From Peptococcaceae bacterium (lineage in GTDB: Bacteria; Bacillota; Dehalobacteriia; UBA4068; JAAVYR01): DNA of 64,000 bases. A program made the translations under genes and the position numbers. The DNA is taken from positions 62,001 to 126,000 of the forward strand of contig JAAVYR010000014.1 in assembly GCA_022791255.1 (NCBI GenBank), written 5' to 3'. The notes beneath the pieces were generated by a model. The model made no database searches, had not been told where the DNA came from, and saw only the letters and a list, made by a program, of their open reading frames with translations. Below, one piece after another: positions 29,732 through 39,510 of this stretch (position 1 is the first letter of the stretch; each line of letters opens with the position of its first letter).

Positions 29732-29816
29732 GCTCTACAAAAAAATACTCTCTACTACCGACAATTACCCATCCCTCTGCCAGAAGCAATCAGTCAGTCT
29801 CTCGCACTCTGTGGCA
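29726..29816. repeat. 91-bp TIR element, copy E5
   Basis: TGCCACGCTCTACAAAAAAATACTCTCTACTACCGACAATTACCC...CGCACTCTGTGGCA. Confidence 0.8.
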
Positions 29817-29932
29817 CTATCCGTACAGCGTGGCATAACCTGTGGCATTATTAAAAAATATCTTGCTTTCTATGAACCTTACACCATCGGTCATAATACT
29901 ATTTTATATAGTGTTCCGGAGGTGATAAAGAG

Positions 29933-30151
29933 TTGAGAAGTCAGAAAGAAATTGTCCGCAAAATCAATCTATACAAAGATAAGCTAGCTACAGCCATTGA
30001 GGAAAAAGAATTATACAGCAGTGAGGTGTGCCCAGATGTAGATTTAATCATCTTTTCCCTGGTAGATAAATTAGAAACATTGCTATGGGTGTTAGAAATG
30101 GATTTACCAGAAGGCGATATTTTAGATAAACTAATGGGTGTTATTCACTAA
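29933..30151 (+). CDS. Small hypothetical protein (72 aa), TTG start
   Basis: GGAGGTG SD upstream of TTG (GGAGGTGATAAAGAGTTG); RSQKEIVRKINLYKDKLATAIEEKELYSSEVCPDVDLIIFSLVDKLETLLWVLEMDLPEGDILDKLMGVIH; followed by a terminator. Confidence 0.65.
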   Translation: MRSQKEIVRKINLYKDKLATAIEEKELYSSEVCPDVDLIIFSLVDKLETLLWVLEMDLPEGDILDKLMGVIH

Positions 30152-30159
30152 TTACTCAT

Positions 30160-30195
30160 AAAAAAGGACTGTCCATAAAAAAGACAGTCTTTTTT
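30160..30195. terminator. Terminator between small ORF (+) and SLH protein (-)
   Basis: AAAAAAGGACTGTCCATAAAAAAGACAGTCTTTTTT. Confidence 0.8.
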
Positions 30196-30206
30196 CTTAT
30201 ATCATA

Positions 30207-32762
30207 TTATTTCTGATAATCCTTCCAGTTTGGAGCAGCCGTTAGCCCAGTCCATCGCTCATAGCCATTATTCAGATTTTCATAGTTGTGACTGTTAGTC
30301 GCCTCTGCTATCGCTAAGTAATACCAAGCATCAAAAGGCACATCGGACCACTGAACATATCCTTCCCATAAATCACTTTGCTTTTCAAGCAAACGGCAGA
30401 GCATACGATTAACAGTTGTCATCACCTCTGCCCGAGTAATAGGCTGTGCCGGACGAAAAGTACCGTCAGGGTAACCTTTTACCCAACCAAGAGCCGCAGC
30501 ACGCTTGATTTCCCCCTCTGCCCAATGATCAGAAATATCTGAAAAACCCTTACCCTCTGCTGCATCACTATGGTCAAACCGTGCACAAATAGCAGCAAAT
30601 TCAGCGCGTGTAATGGCTGCATCAGGCGCAAAATACCCAACGCTCCGCCCTTGAATAATACCTAACTTCTGCATAGTAGAAACAGCCTGGTTAGACCATA
30701 AGTCAGCAGACACATCTGCAAAGGTATTTACTTTCGTTAAGTTGACCTGGCGCACATCATCGGTAAGTAAACGGAAGAAAATGGCCGCCGTTTCAGCCCG
30801 ACTAATATTTTCCAGTGGTCTTACAGTGTTATCCTCATAACCAATTATATAGGCAAAATGGTCTTTTCCGTTAAGCAGTTCTGGTACCACAGCTACACGC
30901 CAACCAGCATAGACTAATTTATTTTCTGTCATTTTTACATTACCAATCGGTTTTAGCAGAGAGGCATCCTCATACCACCCAGTAAAGACATACCCTTCTC
31001 GGCTAGGCTCTTTATCTATCGTTACCACTTTATTTTCTGCATAATGTTCGCTCGAATAGGCGATATCACAATTGGTCACATATGCAAGTTCATAACGAAT
31101 AGCCCCATCATGAGAAGAACCAATAGCACCCCCACCAGGACGGCTTGTCCCCGCTTTTTTCACGGTTACATTGCAAATATCTGTATAAGCAGCTATGTTT
31201 TCATTGCCCAAAAGAGTAGCAGTAATGGTAGTCGACCCTTCTCCTACTGCAGTAACCACCCCATTTGCATCGACAGTGGCGATGGACTCATCACCGGAGC
31301 GCCAAAGCAACCCTTTATGAATGGCCTCCTCGGGCAAATGAAGCACCTCTGCAGTCAGATTAGCAGAAGTTCCTTCTCCTGATAAATTAAGCGTTATAGA
31401 CGCTTCCGCAATTTCTACCTCTAGTGCCGTTACCGCCATCACCAACTTATCATCATATGCTGCTCCACCAGGAAGGAGAATTAACGCATAATCTTCATTG
31501 TCGCTCAGGCATTGCTGCAAATCAGCCTTCGTTATCTCATAACCATTTACCCCATACGCAATTAGACGAACAGGGTTTTCGGCTGTCGGCATCACCCAAC
31601 GAGAAATACCATTCAACACATTGGCAGTAAAGGGAGCCGGCACTTGAAATAACGGCGTAATATCGCCATCATTTTCGTTACCATCCAACTCAAAATTCGG
31701 GGAGCCCTCTACAGCTGTATTTTCATTTATATACACATTTCCAGAAATTTGTACACCTTTAAATAGGGGATTTGTAAGGATACCGCCGCCATGAGTACCA
31801 GTATGATTTTTAGTAATATTACCACCGGAAAGGATTAGCTGGCCTCGTTCGCAACGGATACCCCCGCCGGCAGACTCGGCATCATTTTCAGTAATGGTCC
31901 CACCGGATATAGTTACTACCGCACTGTCTCCGGCGATAATCATGCCGCCGCCCTGTCCATTAAAATCAAAAACATCATCTAATCCAGTGCGTTTCTGCAC
32001 CTTGTTGGCACGGATTTCCCCATTTTTTAAGATAAATGAGCCGTTATTGATATAGAGACCACCGCCCCGCGCCGCAGAGCAATGCTCAATCACACCGCCA
32101 TCTAATGTAAATTGATTGGCAGCATCACCCAACACAGATACACCACCGCCATAATAAGCGCTGCAATCTCTGATAATCGCGCCTTCCTTCATGGTTACAC
32201 TACCGCCATTAAAGACACTGATACCGCCTCCACCAGGATTAGCAACATCATCAATGCCAGCAGGGTTCACATTGTTATTGTTACAAAGCACGGCCCCTTG
32301 TTCCAGCACTAAACTGCCGCCTGCCACTCGTATCAATGGCATGCCGGCAGTGACGCCATCCCTGCCGCCACCATCTATAATAATATCCTGCAATGTAAGG
32401 CTGCCGCCAGGGCCAATATTTAATAAACAGGGATGCGGAGATACGGTAACACTGTATACACAAGGATGAGCAGGGTCGAAGCTGGTAATCGTAACATCTT
32501 TACGAATGGTAGAAAGCCCCGCAGCCAAAATGTCTCTAGACACCTGTACCGTACCGCCATCATACACATTTCCATAAGCAATATGCAACGCCGATGTATA
32601 AATCCATGGACCATCCGCTGCCGCCTGGTAGCGAACAGACTGCCCTTCCTCTGTCCATGGCTCCGCTAATTGAGCTTCTGCAATAGCAAATACCGGTGCC
32701 GCCCATAAAATCAGCCCCGTAACTATCCCCAATAGTACGCAGCAAGCATGTTTTATCATCAC
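30207..32762 (-). CDS. SLH-domain surface protein with parallel beta-helix-like repeats, Big_2-like domain and Listeria-Bacteroides-type repeat
   Basis: Signal peptide; repeated GGGI/GGG..V.ISGGTITEN-type segments; VDANGVVTAVGEGSTTITATLLG (Big_2); EGYVFTGWYEDASLLKPIG; three C-terminal SLH segments (FAYIIGYEDNTVRPLENISRAETAAIFFRLL, FADVSADLWSNQAVSTMQKLGIIQG, FSDISDHWAEGEIKRAAALGWVKGYPDGTFRPAQPITRAEVMTTVNRML). Confidence 0.9.
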   Translation of the reverse strand: MMIKHACCVLLGIVTGLILWAAPVFAIAEAQLAEPWTEEGQSVRYQAAADGPWIYTSALHIAYGNVYDGGTVQVSRDILAAGLSTIRKDVTITSFDPAHPCVYSVTVSPHPCLLNIGPGGSLTLQDIIIDGGGRDGVTAGMPLIRVAGGSLVLEQGAVLCNNNNVNPAGIDDVANPGGGGISVFNGGSVTMKEGAIIRDCSAYYGGGVSVLGDAANQFTLDGGVIEHCSAARGGGLYINNGSFILKNGEIRANKVQKRTGLDDVFDFNGQGGGMIIAGDSAVVTISGGTITENDAESAGGGIRCERGQLILSGGNITKNHTGTHGGGILTNPLFKGVQISGNVYINENTAVEGSPNFELDGNENDGDITPLFQVPAPFTANVLNGISRWVMPTAENPVRLIAYGVNGYEITKADLQQCLSDNEDYALILLPGGAAYDDKLVMAVTALEVEIAEASITLNLSGEGTSANLTAEVLHLPEEAIHKGLLWRSGDESIATVDANGVVTAVGEGSTTITATLLGNENIAAYTDICNVTVKKAGTSRPGGGAIGSSHDGAIRYELAYVTNCDIAYSSEHYAENKVVTIDKEPSREGYVFTGWYEDASLLKPIGNVKMTENKLVYAGWRVAVVPELLNGKDHFAYIIGYEDNTVRPLENISRAETAAIFFRLLTDDVRQVNLTKVNTFADVSADLWSNQAVSTMQKLGIIQGRSVGYFAPDAAITRAEFAAICARFDHSDAAEGKGFSDISDHWAEGEIKRAAALGWVKGYPDGTFRPAQPITRAEVMTTVNRMLCRLLEKQSDLWEGYVQWSDVPFDAWYYLAIAEATNSHNYENLNNGYERWTGLTAAPNWKDYQK

Positions 32763-32792
32763 ATCGGCCTCCCCTTTCCCCTCAGCGCCTAA

Positions 32793-33482
32793 TTACTTTT
32801 TCATCCTTTCCCAACGGGCAACATTGGCTTTTTGGGCGATTTCTCGCATTTCCTCTACACGGCTAGCAATGTTCTCTGCCTTGAAGATGCCAGACCCAGA
32901 GACCAATACATTTGCTCCAGCAAGCACCACTGCTTCCGTATTTTCTAAAGTAATACCACCATCTACCTGGATATCCATATCAGAGTTCTTCATCTCTGCC
33001 ATTGTTTTTAGACGACTGATTTTATCCAGCGTTCCAGGGATGAATTTCTGCCCACCAAAGCCAGGATTTACACTCATCAACAGCACCATATCCAGGTCTG
33101 GCAATATTTCTTCTAATGTAACAAGAGGTGTAGCTGGGTTCAAAGCTACCGCTGCCTTTACCCCTAAATCTTTGATTTTTTGTACAGTGCGATGAAGATG
33201 GCGGCAAGCTTCTGCATGAACACATAAAATATCTGCCCCCGCTACAACGAAATCTTCTAAGTAACGGTCGGGGTTTTCTATCATCAGATGCACATCAAAC
33301 ACCATTTGAGAACTACTGCGTAAGGCACCTACAATATCTGCCCCATAAGAAATATTTGGCACAAAAGCCCCATCCATAATATCTAGATGAAGATAATCGG
33401 CCCCGCCTGCTTCTGCTAAAGCTACTTGCTCTCCTAGACAAGTAAAATCTGCTGCCAGGAGTGATGGTGCTATTTTAATCAT
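32793..33482 (-). CDS. rpe: Ribulose-phosphate 3-epimerase
   Basis: IAPSLLAADFTCLGEQV, HLDIMDGAFVPNISYG, MSVNPGFGGQKFIP. Confidence 0.96.
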   Translation of the reverse strand: MIKIAPSLLAADFTCLGEQVALAEAGGADYLHLDIMDGAFVPNISYGADIVGALRSSSQMVFDVHLMIENPDRYLEDFVVAGADILCVHAEACRHLHRTVQKIKDLGVKAAVALNPATPLVTLEEILPDLDMVLLMSVNPGFGGQKFIPGTLDKISRLKTMAEMKNSDMDIQVDGGITLENTEAVVLAGANVLVSGSGIFKAENIASRVEEMREIAQKANVARWERMKK

Positions 33483-34356
33483 ACAAGCCGTCCTCCTTGT
33501 TTTTGATTTCTCTTAAAAGAAATAAATAACGGTCATACCGCTCCTGAGAAATAATCCCCTCTGCCACCAGTGCCTTCACCTGACAATCAGGCTCATTTTC
33601 ATGGATACACCCTTGAAAACGGCACTTATCCGCCACGGCTACCATTTCCGGATAATACTGGCCTAACGCTTCCTTTTTCACATCTGCCACATTGAGAAGA
33701 GAAAAGCCTGGCGTATCTGCTAAAAATCCACCATCCGGCCAAGGAATAAGCTGCGCATAACGAGTAGTATGCTTCCCACGGCCTAGCTTACGGCTAATTT
33801 CTCCCGTCTCCTGGGAACCATTGGTTAAAAGACTATTAATGAGACTAGACTTCCCCACACCAGAAGGCCCAGCAAAGACTGTTATCTTATCTGCCAGCTG
33901 CTTGCGAATTTCATCAATGCCCTGCCCCGTCTGGGTGCTGACAGCAAAGATAGGAAAACCCGCCTTCTGATAAATATTTAAATAAGCTAAGTATTCTTCT
34001 GACGCTGGTAAATCTCTTTTATTCAAGCAGATAATGGGCTGAATATGATTTTTGATGGCCATTACCAGCATTTTATCTAAAAGAAGCCAGTCAGGTGCAG
34101 GATGCCCACAGGCAAGAACTAAAAACGCCTGGTCAATATTAGCTACTTTCGGACGCAGCAGGCGGTTTCGTCTAGGCAAAATTTCTTCAATGACGCCAGC
34201 ATGGTCACCAGTGACTGAAATTTGTACCATATCGCCGACGATGATCCCCCCTGGGTCTTTTCTCAACTTGCCCCGGATAGCACAGGTATACTCTTCCCCA
34301 TGAACCCAAACAAAATAAAACCCACCATAGCTTTTCAATAAAATGCCTTGCTCCAT
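33475..34356 (-). CDS. rsgA: Ribosome small subunit-dependent GTPase A
   Basis: VFAGPSGVGKSSLINSLL, GRGKHTTR, DTPGFSLL, C-terminal zinc-binding CRFQGCIHENEPDCQV. Confidence 0.95.
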   Translation of the reverse strand: MEQGILLKSYGGFYFVWVHGEEYTCAIRGKLRKDPGGIIVGDMVQISVTGDHAGVIEEILPRRNRLLRPKVANIDQAFLVLACGHPAPDWLLLDKMLVMAIKNHIQPIICLNKRDLPASEEYLAYLNIYQKAGFPIFAVSTQTGQGIDEIRKQLADKITVFAGPSGVGKSSLINSLLTNGSQETGEISRKLGRGKHTTRYAQLIPWPDGGFLADTPGFSLLNVADVKKEALGQYYPEMVAVADKCRFQGCIHENEPDCQVKALVAEGIISQERYDRYLFLLREIKNKEDGLYD

Positions 34357-34377
34357 AAATCTCCCTCAACTCATTAT

Positions 34378-36207
34378 TTATGCCCATTGATAGGTATAGA
34401 CTAACTCCCCATCAATATAAATATCCAGCGTAGCCTTACCGTGATAAGGCACTTCCTTATAATAACCATAGCCGCCGTCTACTGCATTGTTAAACAGTTC
34501 TGTCGTGCCATCATCGTCCTTTAGTTCTACTTTTAGCTGGTGGGGTTGGTTATCATCCGGTACGATATAAGCGACAGAACCAGTTTTCTCTGCCGGGCCA
34601 GGCCCCGTACTTACCGTCAAATCTACACTGCTGCCCTCTAAGATGCTGGTACCCTTTTCCACACTTTGGTGTATTACCACATCTGCCGCATATTCATGGC
34701 TTTCCATTTTTTCGGTTTTACCGATTTCCAGCTTATAATCTTCCAAAACACCTTGTGCTTTGGTTAATTCCAGTCCCAACAGGTTAGGCATGAGCACTTC
34801 TTTCCGTTCCGGACCTTGGCTGATAACCACATTTACGGTGCTATTTAATGGCACATTTGCCCCTTCCGTAGGGCTTTGAGAGATGACTTTACCGCTCTCT
34901 ATTTCTTCATGATAAGTCTCACTGAAGACCCCCGTCAGTTGTTGATTACTAAGGGCAATCTCAGCTTCACGCCTGGTCATATTTTCCAAGCTGGGCACGG
35001 TTGCTTGCTTCGTACCGGAACTTACCACCAGGTTTACCACCCGGCCTACCTTCACCTTTTGCTTTCCCGTGGGGTCCTGGCTGATTACTTTATCCTTTTC
35101 TATGGTTTCACTAATCTTAAAATCCTTATTACTGTATAGCCCAGCAGCTTCTATCATTTTCTCTGCCTCTTCATAAGGAAGGCCCACTACTTCTGGTACA
35201 GACACTTCTTCTACCTTGGTAATAGCATGCATGGCCATAAAGCCTAGCCCAGAAACGACAATGGTCAAAAATACAATAGTAAGAATTACTACATTTTTCA
35301 CATTGACTTCTTTCCGTGGTTTTCCGCTGGCATTCTTTCCATGACTGCTGCGGCTAGGTCTTGTAGTAGTCATAGCGGCTCCCGTCAAGCCTAGTTTTAT
35401 AAGTGCGTCTCGCATTTCTTTGGCGCTGGTATAACGAAGCTCTGGGTTTTTCCGCATGGCTCGCTGCACCACAAAAGACAGCTCCATAGAAATATTTTCA
35501 TTGATTTTATGCGGTGGAATAGCCCCGCCTTGAATATGTTTTTGCGCTACTTCTGATGGCGTGCTGCCCTGATAAGGTACGCGCCCAGTAAGCATTTCAT
35601 AGAGGACAATGCCCGTTGCATAAATATCCGACGCCTCTGTTGCCTTCATGCCTTGGACGATTTCCGGCGCAATGTAATGTACGGACCCTACCACGCTATT
35701 GCTGGGGTTATGGTTTAATTCCGCCATTTCATTCATGGTTACCGCAATACCAAAGTCTGTTACTTTGATTTTTCCATCTTTGCAAAACAAAATATTGTGG
35801 GGCTTAATATCACGGTGGATAATGCCATGCTCATGAGCATGTTGTAAGCCATCTAATATTTGACTAGCAATGCTAACACTGTCCGCTATCGATAAACTGC
35901 CATGTTCTCGGATGTAGGCTTTTAGGTTAGGTCCATCTGCATATTCCATGACGATATAATGAAAATCATCCTGAAATCCCACATCATAAATAGATACAAT
36001 ATTAGGATGAGAAAGACTGGCAACAGCCTGAGCTTCCTTCCGGAAACGCAGCACAAACTGTTCTTCACTGGCAAATTCGGGACGCAAAATCTTAATGGTC
36101 ACTTTTCTGTCTAAAAGCAAATCTACACCCATATAAACCAAGGCCGTCCCACCAGAACCCAGCTGACTGACGATTTCATAACGGTTATTAAATACTTTTC
36201 CTAGCAT
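34378..36207 (-). CDS. prkC: Ser/Thr protein kinase with PASTA repeats
   Basis: LGSGGTALVYMGVDLLLDRKVTIKIL, HRDIKPHNILF, TM helix, then PASTA repeats. Confidence 0.95.
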   Translation of the reverse strand: MLGKVFNNRYEIVSQLGSGGTALVYMGVDLLLDRKVTIKILRPEFASEEQFVLRFRKEAQAVASLSHPNIVSIYDVGFQDDFHYIVMEYADGPNLKAYIREHGSLSIADSVSIASQILDGLQHAHEHGIIHRDIKPHNILFCKDGKIKVTDFGIAVTMNEMAELNHNPSNSVVGSVHYIAPEIVQGMKATEASDIYATGIVLYEMLTGRVPYQGSTPSEVAQKHIQGGAIPPHKINENISMELSFVVQRAMRKNPELRYTSAKEMRDALIKLGLTGAAMTTTRPSRSSHGKNASGKPRKEVNVKNVVILTIVFLTIVVSGLGFMAMHAITKVEEVSVPEVVGLPYEEAEKMIEAAGLYSNKDFKISETIEKDKVISQDPTGKQKVKVGRVVNLVVSSGTKQATVPSLENMTRREAEIALSNQQLTGVFSETYHEEIESGKVISQSPTEGANVPLNSTVNVVISQGPERKEVLMPNLLGLELTKAQGVLEDYKLEIGKTEKMESHEYAADVVIHQSVEKGTSILEGSSVDLTVSTGPGPAEKTGSVAYIVPDDNQPHQLKVELKDDDGTTELFNNAVDGGYGYYKEVPYHGKATLDIYIDGELVYTYQWA

Positions 36208-36226
36208 ATTATCACCTCATCCCCAG

Positions 36227-36961
36227 TTAGCAATCTACCACAGAAATGGCAGAGATATTATCATAGCCGCCATTATCTAATGCTGCAAGAATTAGTTTCG
36301 GGATTGCCCGCGCACCGTCAGACATCATAGATTGGTATATCATTTCTTCAGAAACCAGATTATATAATCCATCCGTACAAAGGAATAACATATCTCCCTG
36401 GACAAGAGGCAAGACTGTAATATCCACATCTACCAGAGGATAATAACCAATGGCTCTGGTTAACATATGCCGTTTAGGATGGTTTTTTGCCTCTTCCAGT
36501 GTAATTTCTCCATCACGAAGCATTTCCCCAGTGACAGAGTGGTCCTGGGTAATCTGCCGCATACCTTCTCCTGCACGAATAAGATATGCTCTGCTATCCC
36601 CAACATGGGCTACATAAGCTATTTGCCCATAGATATAGACGGCTGTTAATGTCGTCCCCATGGGAGAAGAAGCTTCCTGGGCTTGATAACATTGATAAAT
36701 GCTGTCATTGGCGTGATAGACAGCCTGCCGCAGATTTTCTCGTAAGGTATCCGTATCCAACTGATTACCATCCATTTCCCCCATAGCCTCTTGCAAATCC
36801 TTTACGACAATATCCAGGGCCATATGGCTGGCAATCTCACCGCCTTCATAGCCGCCCATACCATCTGCTACGATGTAGAGCTGCTTACCATCGTCTGCAT
36901 AGATGGCGTCTTCGTTTTTCTCTCTTACCGCTCCTAAATGGGTAAATGCCACGCTTTTCAT
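36227..36961 (-). CDS. prpC: PP2C-family Ser/Thr phosphatase
   Basis: VREKNEDAIYADDGKQLYIVADGMGGYEGGEIAS, AHVGDSRAYLIR; adjacent to PASTA kinase. Confidence 0.93.
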   Translation of the reverse strand: MKSVAFTHLGAVREKNEDAIYADDGKQLYIVADGMGGYEGGEIASHMALDIVVKDLQEAMGEMDGNQLDTDTLRENLRQAVYHANDSIYQCYQAQEASSPMGTTLTAVYIYGQIAYVAHVGDSRAYLIRAGEGMRQITQDHSVTGEMLRDGEITLEEAKNHPKRHMLTRAIGYYPLVDVDITVLPLVQGDMLFLCTDGLYNLVSEEMIYQSMMSDGARAIPKLILAALDNGGYDNISAISVVDC

Positions 36962-36969
36962 ATCACACC

Positions 36970-38061
36970 TCAGCTTTCTTTTTTACCGGTTTGGTTTATC
37001 TCTTGATTTTGTGTTTTCTTATGGTTGCGCCGCTTTAGCTGTCCGCAGGCCGCTTCGATATCCTGCCCACGGGATTTCCGCACCGCCACCGCTATATGAT
37101 GACCTTCTAGGATTTCTACAAATTCCTTTATTCTTTCGCTTTTCGCTGGAAAAAATCCTGCTTCAGCCACAGGATTAGCTGGAATAAGATTAACAAATGC
37201 AAGCCGTCCCTTTAAGAGCCGCGCTAAGTCCTCTGCTGCCTTCTTACTGTCGTTTACCTCATGAAACATGGCATATTCATAGGTAATGCGCCGACCTGTC
37301 TTCTCTGTAAAGATATCGCAAGCTGCCATTAGGTCTGACAAAGGATACCGCTCATTAATCGGCATCAGCGCGCTTCTTATCTTATCATCCGCACTATGCA
37401 GAGAGACAGAGAGCTCCAACTGAAAATCTTCCTCTGCCAACTGTTTGATTTTATCAGCAAGGCCACAGGTAGAGATAGTCATTCTCCGCCAGCCAATATT
37501 TAAGCCCTCTTCATCGTTAAGGATTTGCAGACTTTTTTTCACATGGGGCCAGTTAGCAAGGGGCTCACCCATGCCCATATAGACGACATTGGTAATTATC
37601 GGCTTGCCCTGCTTTTGGCACCAGCCATTGGCAAGTAAAATCTGTCCGACGATTTCCCCAGCAGTAAGATTTCGCCCTTTCCCACACAGAGCCGTCGCAC
37701 AAAATTTACACCCCATAGCACAACCCGTCTGGGTGCTAACGCAAGTACTGACCCGGTCTTTATAAAACATCAGTACCTGTTCTACTGTATTGCCGTCGGG
37801 TAATTGCCAGAGAAACTTGATAGTATCTCCAGCATCGCCACACCAAGTATCCAATAGTACCAAAGGCGCTATCTCATAGTGAGCAGCTAATATCTGCCGC
37901 TGCTCTTTACTGAGATTGGTCATTTCATCGATACTTGACGCACCCTTTTCATGGACCCAGGAAAAGACCTGTTTGCCCCGGAAACGAGGCCAGCCAAGCT
38001 CTGCGCACACCGCGGCGATTTCTGCTTTATTCAGGTTCCGCAAATCCTGTAACGCTACCAT
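36970..38061 (-). CDS. rlmN: 23S rRNA (adenine2503-C2)-methyltransferase
   Basis: CVSTQTGCAMGCKFCATA radical SAM motif, NVVYMGMGEPLAN. Confidence 0.96.
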   Translation of the reverse strand: MVALQDLRNLNKAEIAAVCAELGWPRFRGKQVFSWVHEKGASSIDEMTNLSKEQRQILAAHYEIAPLVLLDTWCGDAGDTIKFLWQLPDGNTVEQVLMFYKDRVSTCVSTQTGCAMGCKFCATALCGKGRNLTAGEIVGQILLANGWCQKQGKPIITNVVYMGMGEPLANWPHVKKSLQILNDEEGLNIGWRRMTISTCGLADKIKQLAEEDFQLELSVSLHSADDKIRSALMPINERYPLSDLMAACDIFTEKTGRRITYEYAMFHEVNDSKKAAEDLARLLKGRLAFVNLIPANPVAEAGFFPAKSERIKEFVEILEGHHIAVAVRKSRGQDIEAACGQLKRRNHKKTQNQEINQTGKKES

Positions 38062-38067
38062 AGACAG

Positions 38068-39510
38068 TTACCCCTTTTTCCGTAATCTGGCAATGAAAAA
38101 ACCATCCAGCCCCTCTACATGGGGCAATATCTGCCACCAACCCTTTGCCAACTGATTTTTTAGCTTATCATCTGTCACCTGGGAGAAGAAATCTACCATA
38201 GACTCTAGTTGGAAATCTCCATGACGGGCTAAGAATTTCTCCAACTGGTCTATATTTTCTTCCCGTGTAATGGTACAAGTGGAAAACACCATGACGCCAC
38301 CAGGCGCGAGCGCTCTCGCCCCCTGGTCTAGGATTTTCTCTGCAAGAGCTGCTAATTCTTGGATGTTCCCGATGTCCTTCCGCCAGCGAATATCTGGGCG
38401 GTGAGATAAAATGCCCAGCCCTGTACAAGGTACATCAGCTAAACAATAGTCGAACTGCTCATAGTATGTTTCCCTTAAATGGCAACTATCTCCTAACACT
38501 GGACGGACGATTTCTGCTCCCAGACGTTTGCAGTTTCTCTCTAAGATTTTCACCTTGTGCTCATGGACATCCTGGGCAATGATGGTACCTTCATTTTTCA
38601 TCAATTGAGCCAGATGCGTCGTCTTGCCGCCAGGCGCCGCACATAAATCCAATACCATGCTACCAGGTGCAGGAGATAATGCTTGAGCTGCCAGCATAGA
38701 GCTTTCCCCTTGGGGCTGCAAAGCACCCTCTGGGATAGCCGGGATATCTTCTAACCCATGGCCACCCGTTACCAATACAATCCCATCTGATGCATAGTCG
38801 CAAGGCTCCACGCTTATTCCTAATGACTGCAGCTGTTTCATTAAATCTGCTTTTGATGTTTTTAAAGTATTCACCCGACAAGTAAAACGAGGCGTCTGGT
38901 TATTAGACTCCAGAAATGCCTTGCATTGTTCCCCGCCAAATAGATCCCAGGCATAATCCACCAGCCAACCAGGATGAGAAGTCATAATCTGCAAATACTT
39001 CTTGCCTATGGCAGCCTGTTCTGACCAGGTAGGATAAGTAATCTTATCTTTATTACGGTCTAAGTTCCGTAAGACCCCATTAACAAAATTTACCTGTCCC
39101 TGGTGTCCCAGTACCTTCGCCTGCTCACAAGCCTCGTTAATAATGGCATGAACAGGCACCTTGTCCAGATAGAACATCTGATAAACAGCCATCCGCAATA
39201 TCCAACGCAAATAATCCTCTACTGCTGAGAAATCTTTTTTAATAAACCCAGACAATAAAAAGTCTATGGTACCCAGATAACGCAGGGTACCATAGACTAA
39301 CTGAGTGGTCAGATTTTTATCACAAGGGGCAAACTCCACCTGGGATAAGAACCGATTTAATGCTAAATTTGCATAGGCCTCCTGTTGTTCTGTAGCCAGA
39401 AGTACAGAGAGGGCCACATTTCTTGCCGTAGACGGCAATGGCTTTTGCTGTTTTTGCTTTTGTTTTACTTTCGGATTGCTGTTATTTTTTTTAATCATCA
39501 TTACCGCCAT
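38068..39510 (-). CDS. rsmB: 16S rRNA (cytosine967-C5)-methyltransferase
   Basis: ARNVALSVLLATEQQEAYAN, VLDLCAAPGGKTTHLAQLM, ADVPCTGLGILSHRPDIRW, FSTCTITREEN. Confidence 0.95.
   Translation of the reverse strand: MAVMMIKKNNSNPKVKQKQKQQKPLPSTARNVALSVLLATEQQEAYANLALNRFLSQVEFAPCDKNLTTQLVYGTLRYLGTIDFLLSGFIKKDFSAVEDYLRWILRMAVYQMFYLDKVPVHAIINEACEQAKVLGHQGQVNFVNGVLRNLDRNKDKITYPTWSEQAAIGKKYLQIMTSHPGWLVDYAWDLFGGEQCKAFLESNNQTPRFTCRVNTLKTSKADLMKQLQSLGISVEPCDYASDGIVLVTGGHGLEDIPAIPEGALQPQGESSMLAAQALSPAPGSMVLDLCAAPGGKTTHLAQLMKNEGTIIAQDVHEHKVKILERNCKRLGAEIVRPVLGDSCHLRETYYEQFDYCLADVPCTGLGILSHRPDIRWRKDIGNIQELAALAEKILDQGARALAPGGVMVFSTCTITREENIDQLEKFLARHGDFQLESMVDFFSQVTDDKLKNQLAKGWWQILPHVEGLDGFFIARLRKKG

Noticed and set aside
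26608-29816. CRISPR array as explanation for the regularly sized repeats
   Set aside because: Repeats are ~91 bp with internal inverted ends, gaps are variable and include ~1.3 kb genes, and no cas genes are visible.
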